A stretch of 64,000 nucleotides of DNA from Agromyces subbeticus DSM 16689 (GTDB lineage Bacteria; Actinomycetota; Actinomycetes; Actinomycetales; Microbacteriaceae), in NCBI RefSeq assembly GCF_000421565.1, contig NZ_ATXG01000016.1:19305-83304 (forward strand), written 5' to 3'. The position numbers were made by a program, and so were the translations under genes. Below the pieces are notes generated by a model, which was not told the origin of the DNA, ran no database searches, and saw nothing but the letters and a program-made list of their open reading frames with translations. Shown one piece after another: positions 61,301-64,000 of the stretch. Each line of letters begins with the position of its first letter. Within the stretch, counting starts at the first letter, position 1.

Positions 61301-62579
61301 CGGACCGCTCCTCGGCACGCTGGCTCTGCCCAGCACCGGATCGTGGGAGACGCACAAGCAGACCCCCGTGGTGAACCTGACCGATCCGGGCGGCAGCACG
61401 GGGCTGTTCTTCGTCGCCAGGGGTGGCTCCGGAGACATCTTCGACGTCGACGACATCTCGTTCGAGGGCAAGGGCGCGGCCTCCAACACCGCCCCGAAGG
61501 TCACCGGGCTGACCGCGACGCCGACCTCGGGCACGGCGCCGGTCGAGGTGGACTTCACCGCGGCTGCGACGGACCCCGACGGCGACGAGCTCACGTACAC
61601 GTGGGACTTCGGCGACGAGTCGGACCCGGCCACCGGGGCGGCGGTGTCGCACACGTACACGACGGGCGGCGCGTTCACCGCGACGGTCACGGTGAAGGAC
61701 CCGAGTGGCGCCTCGGCGTCGCAGACCAAGGTCATCACCGTCACCGGCGCGACGAGCTGCGACGATCCTGCTCCGGAGCGCGGCCCGAACGACGAGTTCC
61801 TCGAGGCCACGCTCGATACGTGCCGATGGGATGTCGCGAACTACCGCCCCGACCTGTCACGTGTCTCGGACGGTCAGTGGTTCGTCACGACGACGGACAA
61901 CGACTTCAACGGCACGAACAACACCGCGGTCCCGAACATCCTCACGACCGACCAACCGGAGGGCACCGAGTGGACGATCGAGACGAAGCTGACGGCGGCA
62001 CTCGCCAAGACGTATCAGCAGGGCGGCCTGATCGTTCGGGCCGACGACGACAACTACGTCAAACTCGATGTGATCGCGCAGGGCAGCGGCAAGGTCAGGG
62101 TCGAGCTCCGCAGTGAAGTCGGCGGGGTCCTGCAGGATGCACGTCCCGAGGTCGCGAACCTCGATCCGTCGACGTACGGCGACTACCTGCTGCGCCTCAG
62201 CCGCAACGGCGATTCCTACAGCGGCTCGTTCTCGCGCGACAGCGGGCAGACGTGGGTCGTTCTCCCGACAGCGGTGACCAACGCGCCGGTCGCCGCGGCG
62301 GGAGTCGGCGTGTTCGCCCTGGGCGAACGCGCCGGTCGCCGCGGCGGGAGTCGGCGTGTTCGCCCTGGGCGCGCAGGCCGGGGCCGACCAGATCGAGGTG
62401 GGCTTCGACTACGTGCGCGATGTCGACGCGGGCGAGCCGTGCGACCCCGCGCTGCGGGTCCCCGACGACGAGTTCGAGGGCGATGCCCTCGATGCGTGCC
62501 GGTGGACCGTCGTGAACCCCGACCCGGCGAAGCTGTCGGTCGCCGATGGCAAGCTGAAGATCCACACGACTGCCGGTGA
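58353..62579 (+). CDS. Giant secreted ThuA / sugar-dehydrogenase / PKD / CBM protein, frameshifted near its 3' end
   Basis: As it stands the frame codes 1,408 residues. Order: signal peptide (1-36, ASA-H cleavage); ThuA domain (about 40-250; FKILVFSKTAGFRHSS, GIHAASDTEYDW); a GSDH-type sugar dehydrogenase propeller (about 268-713; HAGGEIKFDGDGNLLLSTGD, then AMGFRNPFRFGVD); PKD (about 716-805); an Ig-like part; a CBM6-like domain (about 916-1,041; RQLGYIASGDWFSFD); a second PKD (about 1,046-1,130); and a DUF1349-like sandwich. An exact 46-bp tandem duplication at 62280-62371 shifts the frame; the last 80 or so residues are missense. Removing one copy restores a 1,650-residue protein ending at 63351. 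It likely acts on glycans outside the cell. Confidence 0.85.
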   Translation: MLTQFRSTVKRLIAVAVTALLAAGFVAATATPASAHDEFKILVFSKTAGFRHSSIEPGIAAIKGFSADHHFAVDATEDASAFTEENLAQYKAVVWLSTTGDVLNEAQQGAFEAYIEGGGGYAGIHAASDTEYDWPWYGELVGAYFASHPNGTPNADVNVQDHDHQSTEDLPRTWNRDDEWYNYQANPRGDVHVLATLDEKTYGGGSMAPDHPIAWCQDFGAGRSWYTGGGHTNASFSDPMFLDHVLGGIQTAAGVVDADCNATVDSSYEQVTLAKGADKTGEPIALAPLPGGDVVHTSRDGRVWYTSKEAQTALAGTVPVYSHDEDGLQGVAVDKDFATNRWVYLYYAPKLSTPAGDAPENAPAPTFDGHNQLSRFKLDAGNKLDLASEQKILQVAANRGLCCHAGGEIKFDGDGNLLLSTGDDTNPFASNGYNPVDERAARNPAFDAQRSSGNTNDLRGKLLRITVNADGSYAIPAGNLFAEGTAKTRPEIYAMGFRNPFRFGVDQETGWIYLGDYGPDAGSASPTRGPGGTVEYNLIKEAGNYGWPYCIGKGKAYNDYDFATSTSGAKFDCAAPKNESPNNTGLVDLPPAKDAWIEYDGGSVPEFGTGGESPMGGVVYNYDAALASDTKWPQYYDGRPLLYEWDRAWIKEADVDDTGALHSISPTLEWMDLRRPMDLEFGPDGSLYVLDYGGGYFGGAADSAVYRIDYVNGTRSPSAVITSSATDGPAPLTVEFDATGSTHPDELPMSYAWDFDGDGQTDSTDAAVSHTYTENGVYAAKLTVTDSGDNESYASSTVTVGNTSPVVTLELPDNGSFFDFGDQIPFKVTVTDPEDGSTIDCSRVTVEYILGHDNHGHPLSSETGCQGTITTVADSGHGLDADIFGVINATYTDNGSGDVPALTSDDEATLHTRTKQAEYFDDNSGVQVVDKAAAHGGRQLGYIASGDWFSFDTVNLKNMTGISARYASGGGGGTLEVRSGAADGPLLGTLALPSTGSWETHKQTPVVNLTDPGGSTGLFFVARGGSGDIFDVDDISFEGKGAASNTAPKVTGLTATPTSGTAPVEVDFTAAATDPDGDELTYTWDFGDESDPATGAAVSHTYTTGGAFTATVTVKDPSGASASQTKVITVTGATSCDDPAPERGPNDEFLEATLDTCRWDVANYRPDLSRVSDGQWFVTTTDNDFNGTNNTAVPNILTTDQPEGTEWTIETKLTAALAKTYQQGGLIVRADDDNYVKLDVIAQGSGKVRVELRSEVGGVLQDARPEVANLDPSTYGDYLLRLSRNGDSYSGSFSRDSGQTWVVLPTAVTNAPVAAAGVGVFALGERAGRRGGSRRVRPGRAGRGRPDRGGLRLRARCRRGRAVRPRAAGPRRRVRGRCPRCVPVDRREPRPGEAVGRRWQAEDPHDCR
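62280..62371. repeat. Exact 46-bp tandem duplication inside the ThuA-protein gene
   Basis: Bases 62280-62325 and 62326-62371 are identical. 46 is not a multiple of 3, so the second copy is read in another frame and the protein ends early at 62579. One copy removed gives a continuous frame from 58353 to 63351. Confidence 0.97.
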
Positions 62580-63351
62580 CTTCTACGGAACCAACAACGG
62601 CACGCTCAACAACATGGTGACGACCGACCAGGCAGGGTCGAAGTGGAACTTGCAGACCAAGCTGCAGGGCGACTTCACGAAGCAGTGGCAGCAGGCCGGC
62701 ATCATCGACTACGTCGACCAGAAGAATTGGATCAAGGCGGCCGTCATGTCCGACGGAACGGCCGGCAAGATCCGCTTCCAGCTGTCGAGCGAGATCAACG
62801 ACGTCAACACCGAGAAGAACCTCATGATCGACGCGTCACCCACGGGTGATTACCTGATCCGCCTCGCTCGCGACGGTTCGACGTACTCCGCGGAGGTCTC
62901 GGTGGACGACGGCGCGACCTGGCAAGCCGTCTCCGGCACCGTCACCAACGCTGCAGTCGCGGCCGGCAAGGTCGGGCTGATGGCCACGGCCCCCTTGGCC
63001 GGGGCCGATCAGATCGACGTGACGTTCGACTACATCGAGGAGGCGAGTGACCCGGCGCCGGTGCTGGATGTGCCGGTGGTCGCCGGAACGCGCTGCATCG
63101 CCGGCAAGGTGCTGGTGACGGTGAAGGCGACGAACAACGAGGCGGTGCCGATGGCAGTGACGATCACGTCGGCATACGGCACCAAGTCGTTCGCGGAAGT
63201 CGCACCCGGCAAGAACGCGACCCACGTGTTCACCACCCGCCAGGTGAACGTGCCAGCCGGCACGGTCACCGTCGAAGCCACGGCAACGATCGACGGCACC
63301 CCGGTGACGCAATCGATCGAGGCCGCCTACGACGCCGCCACCTGTAACTGA
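62356..63351 (+). pseudogene. Severed 3' part of the ThuA-protein gene
   Basis: This frame continues the family sequence after the 46-bp duplication. It has the end of the first DUF1349-like domain (GADQIEVGFDYVRD), a second copy of the same domain (CRWTVVNPDPAKLSVADGKL, then GADQIDVTFDYIEE), and a C-terminal beta-sandwich of about 95 residues with two Cys (GTRCIAGKVLVTVKA near its start, AATCN at the end). It has a GTG at 62356 but no ribosome site or promoter, so it is probably not translated alone. A strong terminator follows. Confidence 0.85.
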
Positions 63352-63358
63352 ACACCAG

Positions 63359-63388
63359 CCGGTGGCCCGCCCCCGGGCGGGCCACCGG
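63359..63388 (+). terminator. Terminator after the ThuA-protein gene
   Basis: A 14-bp inverted repeat with almost no loop (2 bases as written) right after the stop at 63351, followed by CCCCCTTCG. Confidence 0.75.
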
Positions 63389-63453
63389 CCCCCTTCGTAC
63401 CCGATCCACTACATCCATTCGGCAGAGCAGCCGAGAGAACCAGGAGTGTTAAA

Positions 63454-64000
63454 ATGAGCAAGTCAGGATTCGTCGCCAGGTGCACCGCGGTCACCGTCGG
63501 CACCGTCCTCCTCGTCGGCGTCGCGGGCGTCGCGATGGCCGAAGAAGTCAACCAAGGCGACCAGGACGTCGCCGTGAACGTCTCGATCGCCGAGATCACC
63601 GAACCCGGCGTCCTCGCGATGAGCGTCGCCGCAACCACCACCACCCTCACCGAAAACGGCTCCGACGCCACCGTCCGCCAATTCACCGGCGCCCTGCCCA
63701 CCGTCACCGTCACCGACACCCGCGACCCCGCCACCATCCCCGCCGACGCAGCCTGGTACGTGCTCGGCAGCTCCAGCGACTTCACCGGCACCGGACTCGC
63801 GCCCATCACCGCCGACCACCTGGGCTGGACCCCGAACCTCATCGACGGCGGCGAATCCGGACAAGTCGCCGAAGGCGACCAGGTCGACACCATCCTCGAC
63901 GACGGCCCCAACGCCGTCGGCCTCGTCGACCAGGAACTGCTCGCCATGGCCTTCAACTCCGGCGAGATCGCCACCGAAGGCCAATGGACCGCCAGCGCCG
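63454..64000 (+). CDS. Secreted WxL-like surface protein (3' end cut by window edge)
   Basis: The frame opens at ATG 63454 with MSKSGFVARCTAVTVGTVLL, a signal peptide ending AMAEEV, then a beta-rich domain: LAMSVAATTTTLTENGSD, TVRQFTGALPTVTVTDTRDP, AAWYVLGSSSDFTGTG. This resembles actinobacterial WxL-type or adhesin-like surface domains. CAGGAG lies 9 bases before the ATG. It follows the ThuA-protein gene and its terminator and may share its carbohydrate-related surface role (inference). At least 182 residues are visible. Confidence 0.75.
   Translation, partial: MSKSGFVARCTAVTVGTVLLVGVAGVAMAEEVNQGDQDVAVNVSIAEITEPGVLAMSVAATTTTLTENGSDATVRQFTGALPTVTVTDTRDPATIPADAAWYVLGSSSDFTGTGLAPITADHLGWTPNLIDGGESGQVAEGDQVDTILDDGPNAVGLVDQELLAMAFNSGEIATEGQWTASA

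Overview
The window is chromosomal DNA from a very GC-rich actinobacterium. Gene content and order point to Microbacteriaceae, and Agromyces or a close relative is my best guess (inference, no database used). The clues are a groEL ending in GGMDF behind a perfect CIRCE element, CarD, SenX3-RegX3-PhoU, a bacterial XPB helicase pair, actinobacterial DUFs (DUF2530, DUF3027, DUF3048, DUF3263, DUF4032), and many genes whose start codon lies 6-7 bases behind a TANNNT -10 box, as expected for leaderless mRNAs. No phage, IS element, CRISPR array or rRNA operon is visible.

Layout. 1-7250: MFS transporter (cut by the edge), a pfkB-surE pair, tRNA-Ala, a membrane protein, GNAT, galU, 5-FTHF cyclo-ligase, an FmdB-type zinc ribbon protein and mscL. 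7248-13541: a giant SF1-helicase/REase-like protein with degraded catalytic motifs, divergent from a sulfane-sulfur operon (CoA-disulfide-reductase-like enzyme with rhodanese domain, rhodanese, CsoR/CstR repressor) with a matching operator. 13568-22141: alanine dehydrogenase with divergent Lrp regulator, an ATP-dependent DNA ligase behind a tandem array of promoter-like repeats, small unknown genes, a TMEM175-like channel, a SWIM/SNF2 helicase and a VOC protein. 22225-27830: tRNA-Arg beside an HNH gene, a lactonase-like propeller, two secreted CHAP and NlpC/P60 hydrolase-like proteins with related N-termini and related promoter/leader regions, a second HNH gene and a DtxR regulator.

27901-38649: serC-DUF2530, DUF3027-cold-shock, the XPB cluster, folP with a RibD-C/DHFR-like reductase, and an OmpR-type two-component system. 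38836-49529: orphan WXG100 protein, groEL, DUF3048 lipoprotein, cspA, LytR_C and DUF3263 proteins, msrB, nitroreductase, YdcZ-type transporter, tRNA-Thr, DsbA-like protein, an msiK-type ABC ATPase and DUF4032. 49587-58148: rlmB-cysS, ispDF, carD, a lipoprotein, regX3-senX3 divergent from phoU across a PHO-box-like array, and gpmA. 58353-64000: a very large secreted ThuA/sugar-dehydrogenase/PKD/CBM protein broken by an exact 46-bp tandem duplication, then the start of another secreted protein.

Most of the window is housekeeping. The parts worth a second look are the degenerate helicase, the promoter-repeat array before the ligase, the shared leader of the two hydrolases, the frameshifting duplication, and the window-wide leaderless promoter pattern.
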